A stretch of DNA of 64,000 nt from JAIVJZ01 sp035645695 (GCA_035645695.1 DASQMC010000035.1:54491-118490), one strand, 5' to 3'. Numbered from the stretch's first letter, positions 8,790 to 17,502 are shown. Program-made: numbers and translations. The notes: generated by a model from the letters alone, not told the origin.

Positions 8790-9382
8790 CACCGGCTTCC
8801 TCCGATCTTTCCGTACACTCTCGCAAATTCCTTTCGTCCGCGCGCCACCAGGCTGCCCACGTAAGTTTCGTTGATCGACAGGGTGGACGCAATCTCGCGA
8901 TAAGACAAGCCCTGCTGTTTGAGTAAAAGACAACTGCGCATCGGCTCTTCGATCTTTTCGAGCGCACGGCGCGCTTCTTCGATTTCGGTGCGACGCTCGT
9001 AGTCGGCGTCGAGCGGCGCGGTCAATCCGTCCGTCCCGACGGTCTGCTTGGCGAACTCTTCCTCGCGCGCCACCGAACGCGTGCGGCTGCGCATTGTGTT
9101 GTGCGAGAGGTTGATCGCCACGCGCAGCAACCACGGCCGCAGAAATTCACCCGGCGGCGGCTCGGCGTCGAGTTGCCGGTAGAGCCGCAGGAAAACTTCC
9201 TGCGTCACGTCTTCGGCCAGCCCGGCGTCGCGCAAAAGCGCGTAGGACGTATTGTAGACGGCGCGGTGGTGCAGCATAAAAGCCTCGTCAAAGCCGAGAG
9301 CGTTCGCGTCTGTCTCTGCCTGCTGGTGGGCGGGGGTAGCCACTGGATTTCTCAGAGCCTCTACTGCGGCCATCTCACTCAT
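8789..9382 (-). CDS. ECF-type RNA polymerase sigma factor
   Basis: About 197 residues. Region 2 is seen as DEAFMLHHRAVYNTSYALL...DVTQEVFLRLYRQ, and region 4 as a helix-turn-helix in LLLKQQGLSYREIASTLSI followed by NETYVGSLVARGRKEF. The frame is open further upstream, but the candidate promoter at 9404-9432 would place transcription start near 9397, so the ATG at 9382 (or 9373) is preferred over 9403. It is coupled by TGATG to the zf-HC2 anti-sigma gene, and a DUF4097 gene follows, so a role in envelope regulation is likely. Confidence 0.9.
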   Translation of the reverse strand: MSEMAAVEALRNPVATPAHQQAETDANALGFDEAFMLHHRAVYNTSYALLRDAGLAEDVTQEVFLRLYRQLDAEPPPGEFLRPWLLRVAINLSHNTMRSRTRSVAREEEFAKQTVGTDGLTAPLDADYERRTEIEEARRALEKIEEPMRSCLLLKQQGLSYREIASTLSINETYVGSLVARGRKEFARVYGKIGGSR

Positions 9383-9403
9383 CTTCGACGCTCTCACCCT
9401 CAT

Positions 9404-9432
9404 AAACACCGCCGCCGATTCGTTTGTGGCAA
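9404..9432 (-). promoter_or_regulatory. Candidate autoregulatory ECF promoter, copy 2
   Basis: On the minus strand this reads TTGCCACAAA, N9, GGCGGTGTTT, immediately upstream of the sigma factor start. Both 10-mers and their spacing match the site at 6394-6422. ECF factors commonly activate their own promoter, which makes this the obvious candidate recognition sequence. Confidence 0.55.
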
Positions 9433-9467
9433 ATAATTTCGCGCCTGACTTTGAATTTGCAGTTCCA

Positions 9468-9513
9468 GCCCCCGTCAGGGGCGTTTGAAAATAGCCCGGC
9501 GATTTATCGCCGG
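9468..9513 (+). repeat. REP-like double hairpin
   Basis: Two adjacent palindromes, around GCCCCCGTCAGGGGCG and CCGGCGATTTATCGCCGG, are joined by GTTTGAAAATAG. The minus strand at 38954-38998 has the same order (GTCCCGCAGGGAC, TTGACAATAG, CCCGGCCATTTATGGCCGGG). The stem bases differ but pair in both copies. It sits between the divergent sigma factor and hemE genes. Confidence 0.6.
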
Positions 9514-9661
9514 AGAGGCAATTACAGGACAAAATTCGTCCGGCTGCTAACGCATGCGGGGCTTAATATTGTAGTCTGCACTTGTCCGGGCGACCGGATT
9601 TGTTCAGGCAGGCGTCTATAGTCTCAGGAATTTTGTACGCCCCGCCGCCGCCCCAGGTTTC

Positions 9662-10777
9662 GTGAGAAGTGTGGACTGTAAGAACTTGACGACCAACACC
9701 CCGACCCAAGCCACGGCACAAGCGAGCGATAATTCGACGACCGGCGCGCTTTATAACAGCCCCTTCATGCGCGCCTGCCGCCGCGAGAGCGTGCCCTACA
9801 CCCCCGTCTGGTTGATGCGGCAGGCCGGGCGTTACATGCGCGAATATCGCGAGATACGCGCCCGCACTACCTTTCTCGAACTCTGCAAAACGCCCGATCT
9901 CGCCTCGGAAGTGACGGTCTATGCCGCCGAACGCCTCGGCGTTGACGCCGCGATCATCTTCGCCGACATCCTGCTCATACTCGAACCGCTCGGCCTCGAG
10001 CTCGAATTCGCCAAAGGCGAAGGCCCCGTCATCCATAACCCCGTGCGCACGGCGGAGGACGTGGATCGGTTGCGCGAAGTTGAATCGGTCGAGAGCCTCG
10101 ATTACGTGATGCAGGCTATCCGCCGGACGCGGCGCGCTCTGAAACCAGACCTTCCGCTCATAGGCTTCGCGGGCGCGCCCTTCACGCTCGCCTCCTACAT
10201 CATCGAAGGCGGCGCGTCGAAAAACTACGTTCACACCAAGCGGTTGATGCACGCCGACAGCGGCGCGTGGCACGCACTGATGTCGCGGATCGCGCGGGCG
10301 CTGCCGCTCTACCTCAACGCGCAGATCGCGGCGGGCGCGCAGGCCGTCCAGCTTTTCGACTCGTGGGTCGGCTGTCTCAGCCCCTCGGATTACCGCGAAT
10401 TCGTGCTGCCGCACACATTGCAAGCAATTCGCAACATTTCGCCGGGCACGCCCGTGATACACTTCGGAACGGGGACGGCCACGCTCCTCGAACTCCTGCG
10501 CGAAGCCGGGGGCGACGTGATCGGCCTCGATTGGCGCATACCGCTTGACGAAGGCTGGCGGCGCATCGGCCACGACCGCGCCGTCATGGGCAACTTCGAT
10601 CAAATCCTGCTTTTCACTTCTCCCGCGATAATTCGCAAACACGTCGGGCGCATCCTCGAACAAGCCGCGGGACGCCCCGGCCATATCTTCAACCTCGGGC
10701 ACGGCATCCTGCCGGAAACGCCCGTCGAGAACGTCGTCGCGCTCGTCGAAGCGGTTCACGAGATGAGCGGTAGATAG
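9662..10777 (+). CDS. hemE: Uroporphyrinogen decarboxylase
   Basis: Converts uroporphyrinogen III to coproporphyrinogen III in haem synthesis. The family signatures are complete: PVWLMRQAGRYMREYR near the N-terminus (substrate-binding Arg residues), the FADILLILEPLG segment, FAGAPFTLASYIIEGG, FDSWVGCLSPSDY and NLGHGILPETPVENV near the C-terminus. The mature family usually starts about 10 residues before PYTPVWLMRQ, so the true start is uncertain. Candidates are GTG at 9662 (371 residues), GTG at 9671, TTG at 9686, or ATG at 9767. It leads a plus-strand haem block with hemH and hemY further downstream. Confidence 0.95.
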   Translation: MRSVDCKNLTTNTPTQATAQASDNSTTGALYNSPFMRACRRESVPYTPVWLMRQAGRYMREYREIRARTTFLELCKTPDLASEVTVYAAERLGVDAAIIFADILLILEPLGLELEFAKGEGPVIHNPVRTAEDVDRLREVESVESLDYVMQAIRRTRRALKPDLPLIGFAGAPFTLASYIIEGGASKNYVHTKRLMHADSGAWHALMSRIARALPLYLNAQIAAGAQAVQLFDSWVGCLSPSDYREFVLPHTLQAIRNISPGTPVIHFGTGTATLLELLREAGGDVIGLDWRIPLDEGWRRIGHDRAVMGNFDQILLFTSPAIIRKHVGRILEQAAGRPGHIFNLGHGILPETPVENVVALVEAVHEMSGR

Positions 10778-10786
10778 TTTTCCGAT

Positions 10787-10920
10787 TTGAAATTTCAAAT
10801 TTGAGATTTCAAATTCGAGATTTCAAATTTGAGATTCGAGATGTTATTTACTTTGACTTTCAGATTTGAGATTTGAGATGTTGTTTACATCGACTCTCAA
10901 ATTTGAGATTCGAGATGTTG
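10787..10920. repeat. Word-repeat cluster (AAATTTGAGATT)
   Basis: Near-tandem and partly inverted copies of AAATTTGAGATT, TTTCAAATT and TTCGAGATG fill the hemE to zinc-ribbon-gene gap. AGATGTTGTTTAC occurs twice. The stretch is far richer in A+T than the flanking genes. The same words recur at 56264-56345. Confidence 0.8.
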
Positions 10921-10939
10921 TTTACGAAGCGCTGTAAAG

Positions 10940-11302
10940 ATGACTGAGAACCTGCTCGAAAAACTTCGCTTCTGGGGAAGCCACCGCTGCCCTCGCTGCC
11001 GCATGCCCCTGTGCGCGGAAGAGTTGGCCTGCCCGGTCTGCGAACTCCAGATCGTGTTTCTCGGCGAGCGGGGCGAAGTGATGGTCGAGATGGTGGCCGT
11101 CGAAGACCCCAACGATTTCGAGAGCGCGGAGGTCAGCGAATATCACCTGACGCTCGCGCTCGAAGAGGCGGGCGACATGCACTTGCCGCGCCTGCATCTC
11201 CCGACGCGCCCGCAGCGCGCCGACCTCCTGCCGCTTCCCGGCGGCGCGTTCGGCATACGCTTTCACAACCGCATCGCCCTCGAAGACATCAGCCGTGGTT
11301 AG
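10940..11302 (+). CDS. Small zinc-ribbon-like protein of unknown function
   Basis: 120 residues. Two CxxC pairs near the N-terminus (CPRC and CPVC, about residues 17-35) suggest a zinc ribbon; a further Cys lies between them. The remainder is acidic in the middle (VEMVAVEDPNDFESAEVSEY) with no motif I recognise. It lies between hemE and hemH with three other plus-strand genes. No strong ribosome-binding site is visible before the ATG. Confidence 0.65.
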   Translation: MTENLLEKLRFWGSHRCPRCRMPLCAEELACPVCELQIVFLGERGEVMVEMVAVEDPNDFESAEVSEYHLTLALEEAGDMHLPRLHLPTRPQRADLLPLPGGAFGIRFHNRIALEDISRG

Positions 11303-11416
11303 AGCGCGTTCCCGTTAGTTTGCAATTCGTTGAAAAGTTAAGAGAGCGTTCGACGGGCGTTCCCTCGCCCGTACGAGCTGAACATAAACCCCTAAACTCC
11401 TGAGGATCATCCCCTA

Positions 11417-11878
11417 ATGCTGACGAAAAACAGAAGAACCCCCTTCGGCCTACTTGTGTTCGCCGGACTCTTGTTCGCCTTCGCCGGTGACGCCAACGCG
11501 CAAAAAACCTGCAAGCCGCGTGTTGACAAAGGAAACATCGCGGTCGAACTCACCATTCCGAATTTCAACGCCGGGCAACGCGTCGTGTTGAGCATGCCCG
11601 CGAAGGCCAAAGAGATGCGCGCCTTCGGCGGCGCGCTCCCGAATCAATCGGCCAATCACGCCTCGCCCGTCACTTATTCCGTGACCATCACCGAGAAGAA
11701 TAACAACGGCGTGACGCTCGACTTGAACGTCAGCACGCAGAACAAAAACGGCTCGTGGCAGATCACCCGACGCACCATCGTCCTGCCCCACGAGACAATC
11801 GTCGAGCAGCGTTACATGACCGGCGTGCAGGTGAAGGCTTATTTCAAACTGCGCCCGTTCAACTGCAAGAGCCTGTAA
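11417..11878 (+). CDS. Small exported protein of unknown function
   Basis: 153 residues. A clear signal peptide (FGLLVFAGLLFAFAGDANAQ, residues 10-29) is followed by a beta-rich domain with two Cys residues (one just after the cleavage site, one near the C-terminus) that could form a disulfide. There is no recognised family. It is six bases upstream of the next small gene, so the two are probably co-transcribed. Confidence 0.7.
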   Translation: MLTKNRRTPFGLLVFAGLLFAFAGDANAQKTCKPRVDKGNIAVELTIPNFNAGQRVVLSMPAKAKEMRAFGGALPNQSANHASPVTYSVTITEKNNNGVTLDLNVSTQNKNGSWQITRRTIVLPHETIVEQRYMTGVQVKAYFKLRPFNCKSL

Positions 11879-11883
11879 ACTCG

Positions 11884-12114
11884 ATGCCGGACGGGCAGCC
11901 GAATCAGACGCTCGAAGACGAGATCGGCGAGATCGTCTTGACGGAAGAGGACGACGGGGCGTTCGCCGTCGTGGACGTGGACACCCTGTGGCGCGACCGC
12001 CGCGACGGGCGCGACTTTCGCTGGCGGGGTCGCGCGTGTAAAGTCTATTCAAAGGTCGGCCGCGAGTGGAAGATGACGATGCACACTGGGCTGCTCGACT
12101 ACGGGCAGTCCTGA
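11884..12114 (+). CDS. Small acidic protein of unknown function
   Basis: 76 residues from the ATG at 11884, five bases after the preceding stop. The N-terminal half is strongly acidic (LEDEIGEIVLTEEDDGAF) and the C-terminal half basic/aromatic (RRDGRDFRWRGRACKVYSKV). The same frame stays open upstream into the preceding gene, but initiation at 11884 fits the gene spacing better. No family recognised. Confidence 0.55.
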   Translation: MPDGQPNQTLEDEIGEIVLTEEDDGAFAVVDVDTLWRDRRDGRDFRWRGRACKVYSKVGREWKMTMHTGLLDYGQS

Positions 12115-12168
12115 AACGCGCCGCCCGCGCCGGGGCTATAGTGACGATACAAGGGGTTAATAAGTTCG

Positions 12169-13290
12169 ATGAGCGATCCACAAACGGCTGAGCCTTACGA
12201 TGCGCTTCTCGTCGTCTCGTTCGGCGGGCCGGAAGCGCCCGGCGAGGTGATGCCGTTTCTCGAAAACGTGCTGCGCGGCCGCAACGTACCGCGCGAGCGC
12301 ATGCTTGAAGTAGCCCACCACTACGAGATGTTCGGCGGCGTCAGTCCCATCAACGGGCAGAACCGCGCGCTCATCGCCGCGCTCGAACGCGAGTTGAGCG
12401 AGAGCAATCTCGATCTGCCCGTCTACTGGGGCAACCGCAACTGGCATCCGCTGCTCGCCGACACGCTCCGGCAGATGCGTGCCGACGGCCGACGCCGCGC
12501 GCTCGCCTTCGTCACCTCCGCCTACAGTTCCTATTCCGGCTGTCGCCAGTATCGCGAGGACATCGAGCGCGCACGCGAAACGGTGGGCGAAGGCGCGCCT
12601 GCGGTCGATAAGCTGCGCGTATTCTACAACCACCCCGGCTTCATCGCGCCGAACGTGGAACACTTGCGCGCCGCGCTCGCGCGGATACCGTATGAGCGCC
12701 GGCGGGAAGCGCGCGTCGCTTTCACGGCGCACAGCATCCCGCTCTCGATGGCCTCCGCTTGCGACTATCAAGCGCAACTGCTCGAAACCTGTCGCCTTGT
12801 TGCGGAAGCGGCGGGACACGCGCGCTGGCAACTCGTCTTTCAGAGCCGCAGCGGTTCGCCCGCGCAGCCGTGGCTCGAACCGGACATCTGCGACCACCTG
12901 CGCGAGTTGAAACGCGACGGGGCGACCGACGCGGTTATCGCCCCCGTCGGCTTCATCTCCGATCATATGGAAGTCCTGTACGACCTCGACACGGAAGCCC
13001 GGCAGGTCGCCGAGGAGATCAAACTCAACTTCATCCGCGCGGCGACCGTCGGCACGCATCCCGCTTTCATCGGCATGATCCGCGACCTCATCGTCGAACG
13101 CCAGACGTGCGCCGCGGTGCGTCCCGCGCTCGGCGCGCGCGGCGCGAAGGAAGATGTCTGCCCCGTCGATTGTTGCCTGATGGGCGCGGGGCGACGCTCC
13201 GCAGCGCAAGTCGCCGACACCGCCGCGCGTCCCGCTCCGACGAATGAACGCTCCGCTCCAACGAATGAACGCTCCGCTCCTGCGAATTGA
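12169..13290 (+). CDS. hemH: Ferrochelatase (haem or coprohaem type)
   Basis: Inserts ferrous iron into the porphyrin in the last or next-to-last step of haem synthesis. The N-terminal LLVVSFGGPEAP, the YWGNRNWHPL segment, the AHSIPLSM motif (catalytic His) and PVGFISDHMEVLYDLDTEA are all present. The family core ends near residue 340. The protein then carries an extra tail with near-identical repeats APTNERS, APTNERS, APAN. The tail is encoded by about 21-bp tandem repeats at 13231-13292 and looks non-functional. The stop overlaps the hemY start. Whether the substrate is coproporphyrin or protoporphyrin cannot be decided here. Confidence 0.93.
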   Translation: MSDPQTAEPYDALLVVSFGGPEAPGEVMPFLENVLRGRNVPRERMLEVAHHYEMFGGVSPINGQNRALIAALERELSESNLDLPVYWGNRNWHPLLADTLRQMRADGRRRALAFVTSAYSSYSGCRQYREDIERARETVGEGAPAVDKLRVFYNHPGFIAPNVEHLRAALARIPYERRREARVAFTAHSIPLSMASACDYQAQLLETCRLVAEAAGHARWQLVFQSRSGSPAQPWLEPDICDHLRELKRDGATDAVIAPVGFISDHMEVLYDLDTEARQVAEEIKLNFIRAATVGTHPAFIGMIRDLIVERQTCAAVRPALGARGAKEDVCPVDCCLMGAGRRSAAQVADTAARPAPTNERSAPTNERSAPAN

Positions 13291-13292
13291 AC
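13231..13292 (+). repeat. Three about 21-bp tandem repeats at the hemH/hemY boundary
   Basis: Units of CCGCTCCGACGAATGAACG, nearly identical, at about 13231, 13251 and 13272. The last unit carries one extra base and contains both the hemH stop and the hemY start. The repeats encode the APTNERS tail of the ferrochelatase. Confidence 0.9.
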
Positions 13293-14855
13293 GCCCCGCT
13301 TGAAACAAACAGGCCGCCGCGCCGCATCGTCATCGTCGGCGGCGGCATCAGCGGGCTGGCGGCGGCGCACGCGCTCGCACAACACGCGCGGGCAACGCAC
13401 GATCACGCGCTCGAAGTCATTCTCGTCGAAGCCTCCGCGCGCCTCGGCGGCACGATCCGCACTTCCACCCGCGAAGGCTTTCTGCTCGAAGGCGGCCCCG
13501 ACGCCTTCATCTCCGAAAAACCCGAAGCGCTCGAACTCGCCCGCCAACTCGGACTCGAATCCCGCCTGCTCGAAACGAACGCAGGGCATCGCCGTTCTTT
13601 CATCGTGCGCGGCGGGCGTCTGCGTCCCGTGCCCGAAGGTTTTCACCTGCTCGCGCCTTCGCGCTTCCGGCCTTTCGTCACGACGGACATTTTCAGTTGG
13701 CGAGGCAAGGCGCGCATGGCGCTCGATCTACTGCTGCCGCGCCGCGCCGCCGCGCGCACCGACGGCGGCGACGACGACGACGAAAGCCTCGCGGCATTTG
13801 TACGCCGCCGTTTCGGGCGTGAGGCGCTTGAGCGCATGGCGCAGCCGATGGTCGGCGGCATCTACACGGCCGATCCCGAGCAGTTGAGCCTGCGCGCGAC
13901 GATGCCGCGTTTTCTCGACATGGAGCGCGCCGAGCGCAGCATCATCCTCGCGATGTGGCGCGCACGCCGACGCGCCGCAACCGACACGCGCGGCACGAGC
14001 GGCGCGCGCTACAGTCTCTTTCTTTCCTTCGACGGCGGCATGCAGACGCTCACGGACGCGCTCGCAGCCGCGCTCCCGCCCGCCATCACGGTGCGACTCA
14101 ACACCACGGTCAAGGCGATTGAGTTCGACCGGGACACGCGCCGTTGGAACTTGCGCATCGGCGCAAGCGAAACAAACGACGGCGCGCGTGCGACGGGCGA
14201 CGCACGGGCAGGTGGCGACACTAGCGGCGCGCCGACCGGCGGCGAAATTGGCGGCGCGACGACGGGCGGCGAAACTATCGCGGCCGACGGCCTCTGTCTC
14301 GCTTTGCCCGCTTACGCCTCTGCTCGACTGCTGGAGGGCGTTGACGCCGAACTCGCCGCCGAACTCGGCGATATTCCTTACGCCTCGACCGCGACCGTTA
14401 ACCTCGCCTTTCGCCGCGCGGACATTCCGCACCCGCTCGACGGCTTCGGCTTCGTCGTCCCCTTCATCGAGCGTCGCCACACGCTCGCCTGCACTTTCAG
14501 CAGCGTGAAATTCGCCGGGCGCGCGCCCGACGGGCATACGCTCATGCGCGCCTTCGTCGGCGGCGCGCTACAGCCTGAGATGTACGCGCTCGACGATGAA
14601 CGCATGATCGCCGTCGTGCGCGAAGACCTCCGCGCGCTCGTCGGGATAGAGCGCGCCCCCCTCTTCGCACACGTCGAAAGATGGCCGCGCTCGATGGCGC
14701 AATATCATCTCGGACACCTCTCACGCGTCGCGCGCATACGCCGCCGCCTGCAAAATTTTCCCTCCCTTCAACTCGCCGGAAACGCCTACGGAGGCGCGGG
14801 CATCCCCGACTGTATCCGCAGCGGCCACACGGCGGCGAAAGAAATGTTGAAGTAA
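13287..14855 (+). CDS. hemY: FAD-dependent protoporphyrinogen/coproporphyrinogen oxidase
   Basis: 522 residues. The N-terminal FAD-binding Rossmann motif RRIVIVGGGISGLAAAHAL is followed by LGGTIRTSTREGFLLEGGPDAF. PMVGGIYTADPEQLSLRATMPRF is typical of this oxidase, and the C-terminal GNAYGGAGIPDCIRSG contacts FAD. The only start in the frame is a TTG at 13287 whose last two bases are shared with the hemH TGA (TTGA); an in-frame TGA lies just upstream. Residues about 290-335 hold a Gly/Ala/Thr-rich, GGE-repeat insertion (TGGEIGGATTGGET). It completes the haem block. Confidence 0.93.
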   Translation: MNAPLETNRPPRRIVIVGGGISGLAAAHALAQHARATHDHALEVILVEASARLGGTIRTSTREGFLLEGGPDAFISEKPEALELARQLGLESRLLETNAGHRRSFIVRGGRLRPVPEGFHLLAPSRFRPFVTTDIFSWRGKARMALDLLLPRRAAARTDGGDDDDESLAAFVRRRFGREALERMAQPMVGGIYTADPEQLSLRATMPRFLDMERAERSIILAMWRARRRAATDTRGTSGARYSLFLSFDGGMQTLTDALAAALPPAITVRLNTTVKAIEFDRDTRRWNLRIGASETNDGARATGDARAGGDTSGAPTGGEIGGATTGGETIAADGLCLALPAYASARLLEGVDAELAAELGDIPYASTATVNLAFRRADIPHPLDGFGFVVPFIERRHTLACTFSSVKFAGRAPDGHTLMRAFVGGALQPEMYALDDERMIAVVREDLRALVGIERAPLFAHVERWPRSMAQYHLGHLSRVARIRRRLQNFPSLQLAGNAYGGAGIPDCIRSGHTAAKEMLK

Positions 14856-14970
14856 GAACGATGAAGTAGGAACGATGAACGATGAACTGAAGACAACTCG
14901 CTTTCAGTTCATCGTTCATCGTTCCTACTTCATCGTTTCAGAGATAATCGTTCCTACTTCATCGTTTCAC
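14849..14970. repeat. Stop-anchored tandem repeat merging into a 35-bp perfect palindrome
   Basis: Two 14-bp units GAAGTAAGAACGAT / GAAGTAGGAACGAT start at the hemY stop codon (14849-14876). A perfect 35-bp inverted repeat follows (14857-14891 and 14903-14937, 11-base loop) built from the word AACGATGAA, with a further partial right arm to 14970. It separates convergent genes (hemY and DUF58), so it may act as a bidirectional terminator. Confidence 0.92.
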
Positions 14971-16451
14971 AAGTAGATGACGTGTGACATGCGCCAGATG
15001 CTGGCGGGGATCGAGCCGGGCGCGGACGTGGTGAGCAGGATGACATAGTGAGAGTCGGCGTTGTTGGAAGCGGCGGCGAGCGATGACCAGAGATCAATTT
15101 GCGCGCCCGTCGCTTCCGTCGTGTCGTGCGGGCGGACGAGGGCGAGGCGACGCAAACAGGCGTAAAGGTGCTCGCGCCCCGCGCCGTAGTGCCCCGTCTC
15201 TTCGCCGAGCGTGAGGCGAACTTCGGCGCGCTCTTCGAGGAAGTGTGCGACGAGCGAAGCGGCCTCGGTCACGCCCCGTTCAAAACGCGCCTCGAAAAAC
15301 TTCTCCGCCCCGCCCCCGCCGTCCGTCGCGGCGTCCATCGCGCGCGTATCGAAGACGATGTGAACGCGCCGCTCGTCTTCGGACGCAAACTCGCGCACGA
15401 TCAGGCGAGCGGCACGCGCCGTGGCCTTCCAATCGATGTGGCGCATGTCGTCCTGCGGTTGATAATCGCGCAGACTGTGCAGGTCGTGACCCGCGCCCCG
15501 GCGGGCGGAGAGCATGCGCCCGGCGTTCATGGGCAGGAGGTGTAGTTCGTCGCTCGCCGCTTCGAGTTTGGGATAAATGACGAGTTCGACGTTGCGCGCG
15601 CGAAGTCTACGGCGCAGGCGAAAGAAACCGAAGGGAAAGCGCGTCGAGAGTTCAAACCCGGTGACGAGGACGTGGCCGCGCCTGGGAAACAACTGCTCGA
15701 CGCGCTGCTCGGCGCGTGAGCGTCGCGGCACGTAGATGAAATAGGCGAGCGCGCGGTGCAGGTAACGCTTGCGCTCGCGCCGCCGTTTTCGCTTACGACC
15801 GGCGAGTGTCGCCGTCAAGTCCTCGTCGAAAATCTGGTTGCGCGATTCGATGAGGATCGAGAAAGAGGGCAGCAGGCGTTTCGTGTTTTGCAGGCTGACG
15901 AGGACGGGCGCGGGTTCGCCCGCGAAGATGTGGTCGGGAAAGCGCGCCGAGACGACGAGGTCGCGCAGGGAGGCGCGCGCCGCCGACCACGCCACGAAAA
16001 GCGTCGAGGCCAGCACCGAAAATATGAGGAAGAGCAGATTGTTGCCCGTGTTGTAGGCGGCGAAGGCGACGGAGAGGAAGATGCCGATGAAGATGAGGCC
16101 GCCGGGCGTCACTTGAAACGGCGGGTCGAGCCGCCCGACCTCCGCGCGCGCCGAACGCAAGAGCGGCGGGACGACGAAGACCGTGATGAGCGCGACGAAC
16201 GCCAGCGACGTGATCGCGCCCAAACGCGCCAACTCCCAGTCGCCGCTTCGCCGCGCCCAGTAGGTGACGACCGCCACCACGAGGCCGCACCCGACAAGGA
16301 GCGTTCCCAGGACGGTGTTGCGCCACACGGCCCGGCGCGACGGGCGCGTGCGTTCGCTCGCGCGCGAGACAGGCACGGGCGCGGGCGTCGCCGCGGCCGG
16401 GGCGTCCGAAGTCTTAACTTCCGCTTGAGTGGTTGGCGAACGCTCCCGCAT
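14967..16451 (-). CDS. DUF58 membrane protein partner of MoxR
   Basis: 494 residues. A Pro/Ala/Thr-rich N-terminus precedes three hydrophobic segments (LGTLLVGCGLVVAVVTYWA, about 48-66; LAFVALITVFVVPPLL, about 83-98; LIFIGIFLSVAFAAYN...LLFLIFSVLAS, about 118-150). The soluble part contains the DUF58 signature with HDLHSLRDYQPQDDMRHIDWKA (the GxxxxxLRxYxxGDxxRxIDW pattern) around residues 320-342, and a von Willebrand A-like region follows. DUF58 proteins usually pair with MoxR AAA ATPases, and one is encoded 50 bases upstream on the same strand. The partners are thought to act as chaperones for cell-surface or metal-containing complexes. Confidence 0.88.
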   Translation of the reverse strand: MRERSPTTQAEVKTSDAPAAATPAPVPVSRASERTRPSRRAVWRNTVLGTLLVGCGLVVAVVTYWARRSGDWELARLGAITSLAFVALITVFVVPPLLRSARAEVGRLDPPFQVTPGGLIFIGIFLSVAFAAYNTGNNLLFLIFSVLASTLFVAWSAARASLRDLVVSARFPDHIFAGEPAPVLVSLQNTKRLLPSFSILIESRNQIFDEDLTATLAGRKRKRRRERKRYLHRALAYFIYVPRRSRAEQRVEQLFPRRGHVLVTGFELSTRFPFGFFRLRRRLRARNVELVIYPKLEAASDELHLLPMNAGRMLSARRGAGHDLHSLRDYQPQDDMRHIDWKATARAARLIVREFASEDERRVHIVFDTRAMDAATDGGGGAEKFFEARFERGVTEAASLVAHFLEERAEVRLTLGEETGHYGAGREHLYACLRRLALVRPHDTTEATGAQIDLWSSLAAASNNADSHYVILLTTSAPGSIPASIWRMSHVIYL

Positions 16452-16512
16452 CTCTAAACCTCGCTCTCGCGCGCCCGAATCTGACGCCTCTAGCGCGCCG
16501 TCAGCATCCCGG

Positions 16513-17502
16513 TCACAGCGGTACGCTGATCGTCTTCATGATCTCGCGCAAGACGGCCTCGGCCTCTTCGCTGCGGCGGAGGCTGGACGAGAAACGCGAG
16601 TTGACGACGAGGCGGTGCGCGAAGACCGGGAGGACGAGCCGCTTGATGTCGTCGGGCACGCAGTAAGCGCGGTCTTCTGTAAGGGCGAGAGCCTGCGCGG
16701 CGCGAAAGAGCGCGAGCGTGCCGCGCGGAGAGACTCCGAGGTCGAGCATCTCGGAGGCGCGCGTGGCCGTAACGATGCGCATCAGGTAGTCGACGAGCGC
16801 GTCGTCCACCTTCACGCCCGCCACGTTTCTTTGCAACGCGGCGATGTCCGCGGCCGAGAGCACGGCGCGCATCTCGTCGAGCGGGTCGCGTGTTTCGCGG
16901 TCGCGCAGGATCACCTTCTCCATTTCGGCGTCCGGGTAGCCGATGCGCAGGCGAAGCATGAAGCGGTCGAGCTGCGATTCGGGCAACGGGTATGTGCCGT
17001 GGTGCTCGATTGGGTTCTGCGTGGCGACGACGATGAAGGGCGCGGGCAGTTGATACGTCGTGCCTTCGACCGTGACGTGGCCTTCGCCCATCGCTTCGAG
17101 CAGCGCGGACTGCGTCTTCGGCGTGGTGCGGTTGATCTCGTCCGCAAGCACGACGTTGGCGAAGATGGGGCCGCGCTTGAACTCGAAGGCTCCCGTCGGC
17201 TCGTTGTAGACCGAGAGGCCGATCACGTCGGATGGCAGCAGGTCGGAAGTGAACTGGATGCGCTGGAACGTGCAGTCGAGGGCACGCGCGAGCGCCTGCG
17301 CGAGCGTCGTCTTGCCTACTCCCGGCACATCTTCGACGAGCAGGTGGCCGCCCGCCAGAAGCGCAACCAGCGCGAGCCGCACCGCTTCGCTCTTGCCTTT
17401 GATGACGCCTTCAATCGCCGCGTGAAGTTGTGCGACTCCGGCGGCGGCAGCCGACGCCGCTTCCGTCTCCCCTTCGCTCTGCGCCGTCTGTAAACGTCTC
17501 AT
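16513..17502 (-). CDS. MoxR-family AAA+ ATPase
   Basis: 329 residues from the ATG at 17502, behind a GGGGA. Walker A is LLVEDVPGVGKTTLAQALA (about 54-72), Walker B is NVVLADEINRTTPKTQSALL (about 115-134), sensor 1 is FIVVATQNPIEHHGTYPLPE, and the C-terminal lid has LGVSPRGTLALFRAAQALAL and VPDDIKRLVLPVFAHRL. These are the MoxR hallmarks. It forms an operon with the DUF58 gene downstream. Confidence 0.94.
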   Translation of the reverse strand: MRRLQTAQSEGETEAASAAAAGVAQLHAAIEGVIKGKSEAVRLALVALLAGGHLLVEDVPGVGKTTLAQALARALDCTFQRIQFTSDLLPSDVIGLSVYNEPTGAFEFKRGPIFANVVLADEINRTTPKTQSALLEAMGEGHVTVEGTTYQLPAPFIVVATQNPIEHHGTYPLPESQLDRFMLRLRIGYPDAEMEKVILRDRETRDPLDEMRAVLSAADIAALQRNVAGVKVDDALVDYLMRIVTATRASEMLDLGVSPRGTLALFRAAQALALTEDRAYCVPDDIKRLVLPVFAHRLVVNSRFSSSLRRSEEAEAVLREIMKTISVPL

